A stretch of DNA of 64,000 nt from the NCBI GenBank assembly GCA_964019335.1, contig OZ025670.1, positions 558,001-622,000 on the forward strand, read 5' to 3'. How positions within the stretch are numbered: the stretch's first letter is position 1; each line of letters starts with the position of its first letter. The position numbers were made by a program, and so were the translations under genes. The notes under the pieces are model-generated. The model saw only the letters and a program-made list of their open reading frames with translations. It ran no database searches and was not told the DNA's origin. Of this stretch, positions 53,504 through 63,429 are shown in pieces. Source of the DNA: Diplonema japonicum. Lineage: Eukaryota > Euglenozoa > Diplonemea > Diplonemida > Diplonemidae.

Positions 53504-54071
53504 ATGGAGCTGGCGATGGGGATGAGGCTGCGGCCACCGACTGCTATGGGGACAGAGGAGTGGCGCCCGCAGCGCCGCCCGCCGCCAACCACAGTAGCGA
53601 TGACAAAAGCCCACCATGGCAGAGGCATGAAGATGCACCCTTCGCAAATGCCCGGAATGTACCCCATGTCACCTGCTGAATACAGCCCCTATTCGTACCC
53701 CTCCCCTCATGGTCGCATGGGGATGTCGCGTGGGGCCCCCATGTCGCATTATGGAATGGAGTACCCACGTTGGGAGCAGGAACCTGGCTACCCTAGGGGC
53801 CCCTGCGACAGAGGCACCACCATGTCACGGTTGTATAAAACCAAGATTTGTAAAACTTGGAAGGTATGAAATTAATAAGCCCAGGGGTAAGTAAAGAATT
53901 CCGCAGGAGCAGGGGTCCTGCCCATACAACGAGAGGTGCATCTTTGCGCACAATGCAGCGGAGCTACGTGAACTCGGTTTTGCAGAAGCCGAAGCTCTGC
54001 AGCACTTTGAAGCTGCGGGGGTGCGGTTGCACCTCAAGCCAGATGACGTACTCCTCCTGAGGGAAGAGTGA
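53504..54071 (+). CDS. TIS11-type CCCH zinc-finger protein
   Basis: Exons 53504-53863 and 53907-54071 give 174 aa; the intron is 43 nt, GTATG...CCGCAG, phase 0. The N-terminal 100 residues are Met/Pro/Tyr/Gly-rich and probably disordered. The single finger spans the junction: YKTKICKTWK then EQGSCPYNERCIFAH, a C-x8-C-x5-C-x3-H finger preceded by the YKTK(I/L)C lead-in of TIS11/tristetraprolin proteins that bind AU-rich RNA. Splicing is essential to build the finger, which confirms the intron. The C-terminal 40 residues form an acidic helix. Likely a post-transcriptional mRNA regulator. Confidence 0.92.
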
Positions 54072-55007
54072 AGACACCTTTTCCCACACTCTACCTGCTT
54101 AGTCCATCAGTCTCCGTTATGTTTGCCTTATTAGTCCTCCCCTTTCCCCCCTTTTTTTTGGATCTGGAGAGTCCTAGCGGTGCCTCGTCCCTATGGAGGA
54201 GATTCTTCTGCCGCTCAGTGCTTTCCTTTAGACAAGGTGCGGACAGCGGGATGTCTCGCTGATGAGCACACCGCAAGGGGTCTGCTTCTTTTTTTTAAAT
54301 GTCTAATTTTTCTTCTTTTTTTCTTCTTTTCCGCACTGGGTTCATCAGATTTTTTTATTTATGAAGAAAAAGAGGAAAGAAGGAGGAACACATGTTCTTT
54401 TTGAGTCAAGTCGGCATGCCAGTATAGTTCTATTTTCTTTTTCATATTCAGTTCTTCCTTCCACGCTCGATAGCCTGGTACTCCTCCCTGCCTCTACTAA
54501 CTAGGGCTGGGCTACGTGCGTGCGTGTTGCATTATTTTTTATTTTTTTTGAAAAGAAACCTGCTATTTTTTTGGCGGCCTTTTTGCTATAGCATCCTATG
54601 TTTTTTTTTATTCCTTCTTTTTTTTTTCTTTTCTCCTGCTTCGAGCGCAAGCGACTCTCAGAATTCAGAAGGAGAAGAATGGTGTGGGGTGTTGCGACGG
54701 CATACCTTAAGAGAATAGAATAGTTTTTTTTTTATTTATTATTTTTTATTCAAATCAGAAAACAAGTTGTTAGGAAACAAACGAAAAATAAAAAAGCATG
54801 GAGCGAATTTTGGGGGGAAAGGGGGGGGGGGGGGGGGGCGTCGTTCCCCAATTTGCTAAGTTGAGGCTTGCAGTGGGGCAGGGATTGTTAATTTACTTTG
54901 TTTCCTGACACTCTTCTTATTCTTTGTACAAAAGCCCCGCATGAAAGAAAAACAAAAAAACAAAAAACAAAACACCACCCTCCCCTTCCCTTCCAGAATG
55001 ACTGAAC
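54072..55007 (+). other. spacer before glycosyltransferase gene
   Basis: T-rich and A-rich tracts and a G-rich run near 54820-54838. A unique patch at 54160-54290 and another at 54640-54715 hold no recognisable gene. CCTTCCCTTCCAG (ending 54996) is a strong acceptor for the next gene; an 11-codon upstream frame starts at 54998. Confidence 0.6.
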
Positions 55008-57355
55008 ATGCAAGTCTACCTGCAAAATTTTAGAGTCCGCAGCAGGTTGTATAGCGGTCGTATCCTGCTGTTCACATTCTTGGTGTGTTTTTTGACGATA
55101 GTAGCCCGGAAGCATGTTCACGCAATGCGGTTGATCCAAGCGGAGGCACGGGGGCAGCGCGTTGTTACCCGAGAGGATGTAAAGAGTACGCTCAAGAAGG
55201 AAAGTAAGGATGCCATTCCAACAGGCCAGCCTTCTGACGAATGCTACTACATACAGGTATATATATATCCATACATCGTACCTTCCATCACTAGGCACAT
55301 TCCTGTTCCCAGATAGGATGGGCTATCTCGTCCGAAGGCCGAGGGATCCACGTCGGCGACAAGTCCCCAATGCGGGTCAGTATCGTGAAACCCGGTCTGT
55401 GGGGGGAGAAGACACTCTCCCTCATTGTGTGCAATGAAGACGGAACCAAGTCAACGCAGTACGTGCACCATGACGGGTGCGAGGTGGTGGTCGACGAGCT
55501 GCAGGACGACATCTTCTTCAAGCAGTCCGCATCCTTCATCCAACATCAAGGGCGGTACTTCAACGGGTTCTTTGCGTTGGAGTCTGCTGACTTCTTAGGC
55601 CACTACATCATCTCAAAAGGCGGGCAGCTTGCTCTGGAGTCTGAAGACTCTAGCACCAACTTCCGTCTAGATGCGAGTTGGGTGAGCGACACGGACATCA
55701 ACGTCAAGACGTCGGAAAGCCACTCTACAGTCTACTTCCTGAAGCAGCCCCTCCCCGCGGGTACTGACGTTCCCATTGTCATCACTGATGAGTCGACATG
55801 CTCGCGGGACCACCATGGCTGCTGCGATATGGATGAGACAGACTTTGTCACCCCCACAGCCACTGCTATGGGGTCCGCCGACCCCGCTACCGGTGATGTT
55901 GCCGCCCTCATTATAAGCAGTTCCAGGACATACCCCAAACGACGCGCGCTCCTCGACGGGTGGCTGTTGGGCCCCGTGCAACGCGGTGACACAGCACCTT
56001 GGGATCGTGCCATCATCTCGCTCGACTGCTTCACCGACGCCATCGACACGACCCTCAAAAAGACTGACTGGGTGGTGGGCCCTCTCGGTGCAGGGCCGAA
56101 TGGTATCCCCATGATCACAGTGCGTGTGCCCATTGTGACACACTGGACCTTCGAAAGGTATGCACCATTTTCTTTTCGTTCAGCAGCACCGCAGGTACCC
56201 CGACGCTTCGTGGTACTTCACCATCGACGACGACACGCTCGTCTTCAGCGAGAACATCATCTGGGCCCTGTCGCACTTGGAGTAGTATGTCAAGCAATGC
56301 CGTTGACCTATATATCACAACAGCCCGCACGAGAAGCTGTGGTACGTCGGCCACTCAACAGAGTGGAAGATCAAGATCTGGTTCCATGGCAAGATGGCGT
56401 TTGGCGGGGGTGGGATCCTGGTGTCTAACAAGGGCAGGAAGATGTGGATGGACTACTGGCAGGGCGGTGTCCTCAATGCGTCGCGAGCATGGATGGAAAG
56501 CGGAAGGTGTTCGCATGACGGTGGCGACGGGACTGTGTGCCGGTGCCTGCTGCTTGCCGCAGGGACGAGACAGATGTTTACTGATTTCAAAGGGTTCCAC
56601 CAGTTCGACATTGTGGGGACAGCAAGCATGCTAGAGATCATCAAGGACACGTGCCCAAACTGTCCAACGGTATGCCAGCACCTCACACCGACTACCACTA
56701 CCTCCCGACAGGTCTACGAGCAGAGCGGGCTGTGGATCGACGACATCGTCAGCCAGCACACTCTGCTGACCTTCCATCATTTGCTGGCTATACAGCCCGG
56801 GTCCATCTACCCAGGGTTGGAGGGTATGTTGCACTATTCTGCTTTGACCGTTCAACAGGAGCAGAGACAGGGGCCTTGTTCAACGATGCGTACAGGGCAT
56901 ACCCCAGCCACATGTTGATGAAAAGGAAGTGCGGGATGTCTGAGAACTCAACCTTCACGTTGTGCATCAACTTTGGGCATCAGATTCAGGTATTTTGTTT
57001 TGTTGCGAATATTGGCGATTACTTTTACTAACAGATCTTCAAGAACACGCTTAACCCGCAAGATGCGTTTGTCTTATTAGATGCCAAGGACGGGACCAGC
57101 AGAGCACGGCCAACCGAAAACCTGATCTACCTGGCCGTGAGGATTCATGTGCAAGACTCGCAGCTGTGCTCCATGCACTACCAAGCGAATGGCACACGGA
57201 AGGAGACAGTGTACAAAGGCAGTGATATCGAACCGAGAGCCTTGCACGACCCTGTGTGTGCAGGTGAGGCGTCTGTGTTTGTCCAGGACAATGTCATGAC
57301 CGCCCGTATCAGCTTCAATGCGCAAAAGATTATTTGGAAACAGAGCCTGGTGTAA
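55008..57355 (+). CDS. fringe-like type II membrane glycosyltransferase
   Basis: Seven exons: 55008-55256, 55313-56157, 56195-56284, 56324-56669, 56712-56823, 56859-56989, 57035-57355 (697 aa). Introns are 56, 37, 39, 42, 35 and 45 nt; three are not phase 0, yet the joined frame is clean. A signal anchor (GRILLFTFLVCFLTIVARKH, residues ~18-37) places it in the ER/Golgi with a luminal catalytic domain. WYFTIDDDTLVFSENIIWAL contains the metal-binding DDD motif of GT31 fringe/C1GALT enzymes. LWYVGHSTEW and MAFGGGGILVS are the paired downstream motifs of fringe-like and plant DUF604 proteins, and the conserved Asp in WIDDIV follows. It probably adds a sugar to surface or secreted glycans; donor and acceptor are unknown. 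Confidence 0.92.
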
Positions 57356-58748
57356 TGAAGCTATTCTAACTCAACAGCTTCACTCCGCACTGCAGGCTTG
57401 GAGGTCGGAGCATCCTGCTCACAGCACAGCGCTGGATCACGGGATCGAAAAAGGATGGAAGAACATTTTCCTTTTTTTTTCTCTAAAGTTTAAATTCTTT
57501 CATGGAAGAAAACTCCGCCGCCACCTCTTTTTCTTTTTCGTTTTACCCTTTGAAGTTTGCCTCCAAGGTGTATGGGCCAAGTGCTCTGTTGGTTGAAACA
57601 ACGGCGGAATGGACACAGGTCGGCTTGTTCGAGGTTTTGACTTTGCTTCGAAACACTTTCAGAGACTGAAGGGTTTTGCAGAAATAAAATGAATAAGAAC
57701 CCCCCCCCCCCCCCCCCCACCTTCAATCGATTTATCAAATCAATAGTGAAGCAGGAGCAAGAATAAAATTGGACTTTTTTATTTTTCTTTTTTCTTTTCA
57801 TATGATGGCTGGGAGCAGTGATGACAAAACGCGAGGGGGGGGGGGGGGGGGGGAGAAGAATGGAATCTTTTATTTTGTAATCAGACAGCGGTCTGGAAGC
57901 CGTCTTTCTGATGCGTTGTGTGCCTTGCTCCCCTCCTCACCCCCCCCCCCCCCTCTTTTTATGGCTTTGGTTGCTGTTAACGCCTCTCCCGTGTTTCGGG
58001 AGGATTTTTGTTTTCCTTCTTCTTTTCTCCCCCTCTGCTTTCAGATTCCTTCTTGCTCATTGCGCGTACCATTTCTCATTTCCCCCGTCACTGTGTGTGC
58101 ACATAAAAACTTGTTTCGCAGCATTGAAGAAGAGAGACGCTTGAATAAACGACGGTAATTGTGAATATATGCAGTTTGTATTTTTTTTGTTTTTGTTTTT
58201 TATTGGCTGCCCCATTGTGGCAAGAACCATGCGTGCTGGAATTTCGTTCTTTTCTTCTTCTTTTATATTCTAGATAGTGTGATACGTAAAAAAGAGAGGG
58301 GAGAGAGAGGGGAGAAGGAGGGGAAAAAAAAAAAAGAAATGAAAGCGACGAAGAGGGAAAAGAAAAGAAAGTGTTTGACTACGAAAAATAAAGAAAGGCG
58401 AAGAAATTAAATATTCCGCTAGAAATTACGATCATTCCTATACCATTATTATTATTATTATAATTCCCCATGGGGGTAGAAAGGAAACCTTTGACCAACC
58501 ATTGTACCATCACCAGCTCATGGCTAGCTCGCTATTACGGGCTGCAGTTTTTTTCTTCTTCTTTTTTTTTTTTTGCTTGAACAAGAAAAACAATATATTG
58601 ATAATGAATTGTTATTGCTAAAAAGAGTAGTGGTGGCATTGTTGGGCTTATCCTTCTACAGGTTAACCCCGGCTGTGCACAAACAACAATCAACCGACTC
58701 TTTTTTTTCTTTTTTTTTTTTTTTAATCCTGCCGTCCGCGATTCTTTA
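57356..58748 (+). other. spacer before 5S rRNA
   Basis: 1.4 kb with C and G runs (C near 57700-57718, G near 57834-57852), a TTA microsatellite at about 58447-58462 and long T tracts at 58560-58575 and 58700-58725. Unique stretches at 57570-57680 and 58470-58550 are unassigned. No gene seen. Confidence 0.6.
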
Positions 58749-58865
58749 GGATACGGCCATACTCTGGTGAATGCACCCCATCCCGCCTGATTTGGGAAGT
58801 TAAGCACCAGCAGGCCAGGTTAGTACGTGGTGAGTGATCACGTGGGAAGCCCTGGTGCTGTATCC
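58749..58865 (+). rRNA. 5S ribosomal RNA
   Basis: About 117 nt. GGATAC at the 5' end pairs with GTATCC at the 3' end. The core shows GGCCATACT, GAATGCACC, CATCCCG, GATTTGGGAAGTTAAGC, AGTACGTGGTGAGTGATCAC and GTGGGAAGCCCTGGTGCTG, matching eukaryotic 5S helices and the internal A-box/IE/C-box promoter. It is a single copy in this window and lies on the same strand as the protein genes. No T run follows; the sequence goes directly through CTCCAAAA into the interspersed repeat. Confidence 0.96.
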
Positions 58866-58872
58866 TCCAAAA

Positions 58873-59190
58873 GGTGGTGGGGATAACATGAAAATATTAA
58901 GAAAAACATCAGATGTGTTGTTCGCTGCTGACCTCCTCGTCGGTGATCACCGGAAGCGCCCGAGTGGAAGAACGTAACGCAGATGCTCTGGGTGACGAAC
59001 AGGCAGCAAACTGCACGAGCGCAGAATCTTGGTTACCCGGGACGCCCCGGCTGGGGTTGAGCTGTACACCGCACGCATTAAGGACACGACGCGGAACGCA
59101 GAAGAAGCTACAACTCGGCCGCGGTGCGCCCCCTGTAATCAAGTAGACAGTTCTTGTGCAGGGCGCCGCCAACACCGGCCTCCTTTAACT
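58873..59190 (+). repeat. interspersed repeat, copy C, adjoining 5S rRNA
   Basis: Begins GGTGGTGGGGATAACATG eight bases after the 5S gene and ends near CAACACCGGCCTCCTTTAACT before an AT repeat and T11 (59205-59215). It is collinear with copy B (30920-31221). The 12-bp palindrome CGGTGATCACCG near 58940 is changed in copies A and B. A reverse-strand frame of 88 codons covers most of it, and parts of that frame look similar in the other copies (an L-P-V-I-x-D-x-E-like segment), so it might be part of an antisense coding relic. The family is not one I recognise. Confidence 0.9.
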
Positions 59191-59531
59191 CATATATATA
59201 TATATTTTTTTTTTTGCTTACGCTACATATCTCTAAAACCGTGCAGGCCAAGATTGCGGGAACGGATTCATATTGCTTCTGTTCTTGATGGGAGTTTTCC
59301 TTTTTAAAAGAAAGGGTGTTTTCTGAAAACGGGTTTTAGAGATATGGGCGGCCTTTTTGTTTTTTTTTTGTCCCATTCTACTCCTTCCCTTTGAGTGCCG
59401 TGGGTACGAGGGAAAGCAGCAAATCTGCAAGCAACAAATAAATTACCACCCCCCCCTTTTTTTTGTTCTCTGCTCTGTTTTGGATTCTTCTCTTTTTTTA
59501 ACAATCAACACTCAGGAGGTAGGAAGACAAC
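59191..59531 (+). other. spacer before AASS gene
   Basis: AT repeat, T11 run and T-rich blocks. TCAACACTCAG (about 59516) is the likely acceptor for the next gene. No gene seen. Confidence 0.6.
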
Positions 59532-62402
59532 ATGTTGCGCGCAAGGGGGGCTATCAATGGGCTGAGGTTCGCCAGCTCAGGTGTGGTCGGGATCAGAAGA
59601 GAGGACAAGAACGAGTGGGAGCGTCGGGTGCCACTGACACCAGACCACGTCAAGAAGCTTGTGGGTGAGGGTGTCAAGGTACTGGTGCAGCCATCGAGCA
59701 TCCGTGCCTTCAGTGACGAGGAGTACTCCGAGGCTGGCGCCGTCATCAAGGAGGACCTGTCTGAGGCGAAGACGATCCTTGCTGTGAAGGAGGTGCCTGT
59801 GTCCCTCCTCATCCCAGACACCACCTACATGATGTTCAGCCACACGCACAAGGCGCAGACCTACAACATGCCCCTTCTCGATGCTGTACTCAACAAGAAC
59901 ATTCGCCTCATCGACTTCGAGAGGATCGCAGGTGCCGAGGGCCGTGTTGTCAAGTTCGGTCCCTTCGCAGGTTTCGCGGGCATGATCGACACCCTCCACG
60001 CCCTCGGCCTCGCCCTTCTCGCCAAGAGCTTCGCCACGCCCTTCCTCCACATCTCCCACGCAAAGGAGTACCGCAGCCTCGACACCGCACGCGAGGACCT
60101 CATCGAACTTGGCAACTTTATCCGTAAAAGAGGCCTCCCCCGCGAGATCGGTCCCCTTACCTTCGTCGTCACTGGGACCGGCTCCGTCAGCCAAGCAGCA
60201 CAGCAGATCCTCCACCATCTGCCTTGCCAGTACATCGAGGCAAGCGAGCTGAAAAACTTGTGCGAAAAGGACTCCTTCGACAACAAGACTGTCTACGTTA
60301 CTATCGTGGGCTCCAAGGACATGGTGGCCCCCAAGGACCCCAGTAAGAAGTTTGACAAAGCTGAGTACTACAAGAACCCCGAGAACTTCGTGCCCACCTT
60401 CCACGAGCAGGTGGCGCCCTATGCAAAGGTCATCGTGAACGGCATGTACTGGGAGGAGAAGTTCCCGCGTCTCTTGACCGTCGAGCAGACCCGTGCCCTC
60501 TCGAAGGAGAACAGGTTGCCCACCCTTGTTGTCGGTGAGATCACGTGCGACCCATATGGCAGCATTGAGTTCTTCACGAAGTCCACTAGCATCGCGCACC
60601 CCCTGTACTGCTACGATGTTGCGAATGACGAGGCGATGGACATGGAGAAGTTCAAGGGCCAGGGGCCCCTCATTGTGGGTGTCGACCACCTGCCTGCTGA
60701 GTTCCCTGTCGAGTCTTCGCAGTTCTTCGGTGACCCGCTTGTGTCACTTGTCTCCAAGGTCGCTAAGTCCGATATGACCGCGTCGCTCGAGCAGATGCAG
60801 AGTGACCTCCCTGTGGAGGTCTACAATGGCATCATCGCAGCACACGGTGCGCTCACGCCGGACTACGAGTACATCACTGCTCTTAGGGCTGCCCGTGACG
60901 AGGAGAAATTGAACAAAGACAACCGCAACATCCTGTTCCTGGGTGCGGGCATGGTGAGCGGGCCTGCCGTTGAGTACCTTCTGAAGGACCACAGGAACTC
61001 CGTTACTTTGGCCGACGTGGACGTGGCTGCTGCTGAAGCCATCCTGGATGAGTACGCCGGTGACGCCGCCCACGCGGGCAGAGATGTGTCGGGCAGGGTG
61101 CAGGCGGCACGCGCCGTACCTTTGGACGTAAGCGACAAGACCCAGCTTGTGACACTCGTGAAGCAGGCCGATGTCGTGATCTCGCTCGTGCCATGGATGA
61201 TGCACCCGGAAGTGATGGATATCTGCATCGACGCTGGTGTTCCGTGTGTGACTGCGTCCTACGTGAGCCCTGGCATTGAGGCCTTGAACGACAAGGCAAA
61301 GGCTGCTGGCGTGACCTTGCTGAACGAGATGGGCCTTGACCCTGGTATCGACATCATGTCCACGATGCACATGCTGAAGAAGATCCGCAGCAACGGTGGT
61401 ATTGTGAAGTCCTACGAGAGCTACTGCGGTGCCCTTCCCGAGCCCGAATCAGCCAACAATTGCCTGGGTTACAAGTTCAGCTGGAGCCCCAAGGGCGTAT
61501 TGATCGCTGCCCAGCGCCCATGCACGTTCTTGTGGAAGGACAAGGTCATCGACTTGGAGGGGTCCAGGCTGTATGACATTGCGCAGCCGTTCACGCCCTT
61601 CAGGGGGCTGCACATGGAATGGGTGCCCAATGGCAACGCGCTGGGCTACAAGGACACCTACAGCCTGAACGAGGCGCACACTGTGGTGCGTGCGACGTTG
61701 AGGTACCAGGGGTTCTCCACCGTGGCGAAGGCGATGCGTGAGCTGGGCATCTTGGACCACAACGACACGCACGAGGCACTCATGTCGAACAATGACACAC
61801 ACGCCTCGTGGCCGTCCATCCTGTCGAGCATGAGCAAGACAGACATGGAGGCACTGGCGCAGACTCTTGCTAACAAGTTCAAGGGCATCAGGGATAACCT
61901 CAACGCGGCAGAGGATGTGAAGGAGTTCTTTGACTACAAGACGATGAAGCCCATCGAAGAAGAGGTGAGCCAGAGCATGAGCGGGCTGAAGGAGTTGAAT
62001 CTTCTTGACGACTCGCACATCGCACCGAAGGTGAAGAGCGGTGCTGTGATCGATGCGTTGGCCGCCACGCTGAGCAAGGGGCTTGTGTTCGAGGCACATG
62101 AGAACGACTTCGTGTTGATGTTCAACCGCATCATTGCCGAGTACCCCCATGAGGGGACCACGGTCACACACGTTGCGTCGCTTGCTGAGAGGGGCACCTC
62201 CCGCATGTCTGGTACTGCGAAGACTGTAGGCCTGCCTGTTGGTATTGGCGCGCAGCTTGTGCTGGACGGCGTCATCACACAGCCCGGCATCGTGCGCCCC
62301 ATCACGGAGGACGTTTACTCGCCCGTGCTCCGTGAGCTGTCCCGTCTGGGAGTCCGCATGAACGAGACGCAGACGGTGCAGCCGACTGCGAAGTCTGCTT
62401 AG
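59532..62402 (+). CDS. AASS: bifunctional lysine-ketoglutarate reductase / saccharopine dehydrogenase
   Basis: Single exon, 956 aa. It catalyses the first two steps of mitochondrial lysine degradation: lysine plus 2-oxoglutarate to saccharopine, then to glutamate and aminoadipate semialdehyde. The N-terminus MLRARGAINGLRFASSG is a likely mitochondrial presequence. The LKR domain (~20-440) shows GIRREDKNEWERRVPLTP, FSHTHKAQ, KFGPFAGFAGM and VTGTGSVSQ. The SDH domain (~475-956) begins ILFLGAGMVSGPAVEYLL, a Rossmann NAD-binding motif, and has VPCVTASYVSPG and LLNEMGLDPGIDIMS. Length and domain order match animal and plant AASS. Codon use is strongly GC-ending (many GTC, AAG, CTC codons), which suggests high expression. 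Confidence 0.97.
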   Translation: MLRARGAINGLRFASSGVVGIRREDKNEWERRVPLTPDHVKKLVGEGVKVLVQPSSIRAFSDEEYSEAGAVIKEDLSEAKTILAVKEVPVSLLIPDTTYMMFSHTHKAQTYNMPLLDAVLNKNIRLIDFERIAGAEGRVVKFGPFAGFAGMIDTLHALGLALLAKSFATPFLHISHAKEYRSLDTAREDLIELGNFIRKRGLPREIGPLTFVVTGTGSVSQAAQQILHHLPCQYIEASELKNLCEKDSFDNKTVYVTIVGSKDMVAPKDPSKKFDKAEYYKNPENFVPTFHEQVAPYAKVIVNGMYWEEKFPRLLTVEQTRALSKENRLPTLVVGEITCDPYGSIEFFTKSTSIAHPLYCYDVANDEAMDMEKFKGQGPLIVGVDHLPAEFPVESSQFFGDPLVSLVSKVAKSDMTASLEQMQSDLPVEVYNGIIAAHGALTPDYEYITALRAARDEEKLNKDNRNILFLGAGMVSGPAVEYLLKDHRNSVTLADVDVAAAEAILDEYAGDAAHAGRDVSGRVQAARAVPLDVSDKTQLVTLVKQADVVISLVPWMMHPEVMDICIDAGVPCVTASYVSPGIEALNDKAKAAGVTLLNEMGLDPGIDIMSTMHMLKKIRSNGGIVKSYESYCGALPEPESANNCLGYKFSWSPKGVLIAAQRPCTFLWKDKVIDLEGSRLYDIAQPFTPFRGLHMEWVPNGNALGYKDTYSLNEAHTVVRATLRYQGFSTVAKAMRELGILDHNDTHEALMSNNDTHASWPSILSSMSKTDMEALAQTLANKFKGIRDNLNAAEDVKEFFDYKTMKPIEEEVSQSMSGLKELNLLDDSHIAPKVKSGAVIDALAATLSKGLVFEAHENDFVLMFNRIIAEYPHEGTTVTHVASLAERGTSRMSGTAKTVGLPVGIGAQLVLDGVITQPGIVRPITEDVYSPVLRELSRLGVRMNETQTVQPTAKSA

Positions 62403-63429
62403 AAGGTAGACAGACAGAGAATCAAGAAGAATACAAAACGTGATACAGATAAGTTCACATCCTGCAGGACCTCTTGCAGTAGGATGCTTAGCTGTGGGAA
62501 CCCCCCCCCTCCCCTTTTTTTTATAAATCATGGCTTGCATAAACGTTATGGTCACTGCTTTTTTTTTGTTTCCTTTTTTTTCCTTCTTTCTCCGCTCCCC
62601 TTCTGTCAGGTGCTAAACAGACCCCCCCCCCGTTTTTGTTTCAATCTTTTATTTTTCTTTATTTCAGCCCCTTTTTTTAAAAGTTTTTTTTTGAAGCCCT
62701 TCCATCGTGGTGTCCTGCACCTCTTGACGTGTGTCATGGTGCCGCTTTTTTTTTTTGGCGTGCCTTCGCACACAGTTCTTCGTTCTTTTGAGAGATATTT
62801 GTTTGTGGAAAAAGAATTAGATGGTATGATCGCATTAGAAAAGGAAGAACATTATTGTTAAAAAGGGCGGATGTTACGTTCTAAGGGGATTTTTTTTTAT
62901 AGTGTGTGATTGTTGTTTTTTTTTCTTTTTCTTTTCTTTTCTTTTCTTTTCTTTTTTCCCATTATCCTTCTTTAGGTACGATGGTAGCACCCGTACTTCT
63001 TTTCTTTTCTTTTCTTTTTTTTTAAATACGGTGTGCACCCCCAGCATACTGAAGGTCCTCGTGTTTTCTATTTCTTAACAACAGAACGTATCCACATTCT
63101 CTTTATAAGTCAGATATACAAAAAATGAGAAGGTGAATCAAAAAGAAGAAACTGAAACGTCCCTCCCTCTCCTCCTGCACACCACTGAAAAAAGAATGAA
63201 TATAAACAATAACAAAGAAAGCTTTTAAAAAGAATGCAATAAAAATAACCCCCCCCCATCCTCGATGAAGATGATGCCCATGGAATTTATGGCCTTCTCC
63301 CCCTTCTTTTTTTTACGCAGTTTTTTATTATTATCTTCCGGCCACAGGGTGTTTTATTTTTTTCAATTTTTCATTCTCCCCCCCCCCCCCCCCCCCAGCC
63401 ATTTTCCCATTATCACCACCATCACAGGA
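62403..63429 (+). other. spacer before MORN gene
   Basis: T/C-rich and A-rich simple sequence, a TTTTC/TCTTT repeat at about 62925-62955 and a C19-like run at about 63380-63398. CACCACCATCACAG (ending 63427) is the acceptor for the MORN gene. No gene seen. Confidence 0.6.

Noticed and set aside
54259-54290. CTGATGAG resembling a hammerhead ribozyme core
   Set aside because: No GAAA box or pairing stems in the correct positions; the downstream sequence is CACACCGCAAGG.
58873-59190. Interspersed repeat as a spliced-leader RNA gene, because 5S and leader genes are often linked in Euglenozoa
   Set aside because: I find no leader-like exon followed by a GT donor and no Sm-site/terminator layout of the expected size; the copies at 15122 and 30920 are also degenerate.
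59577-60689. 370-aa reverse-strand frame inside AASS
   Set aside because: The sense strand encodes a complete, motif-rich AASS; the antisense frame is open because of GC-ending codon bias.
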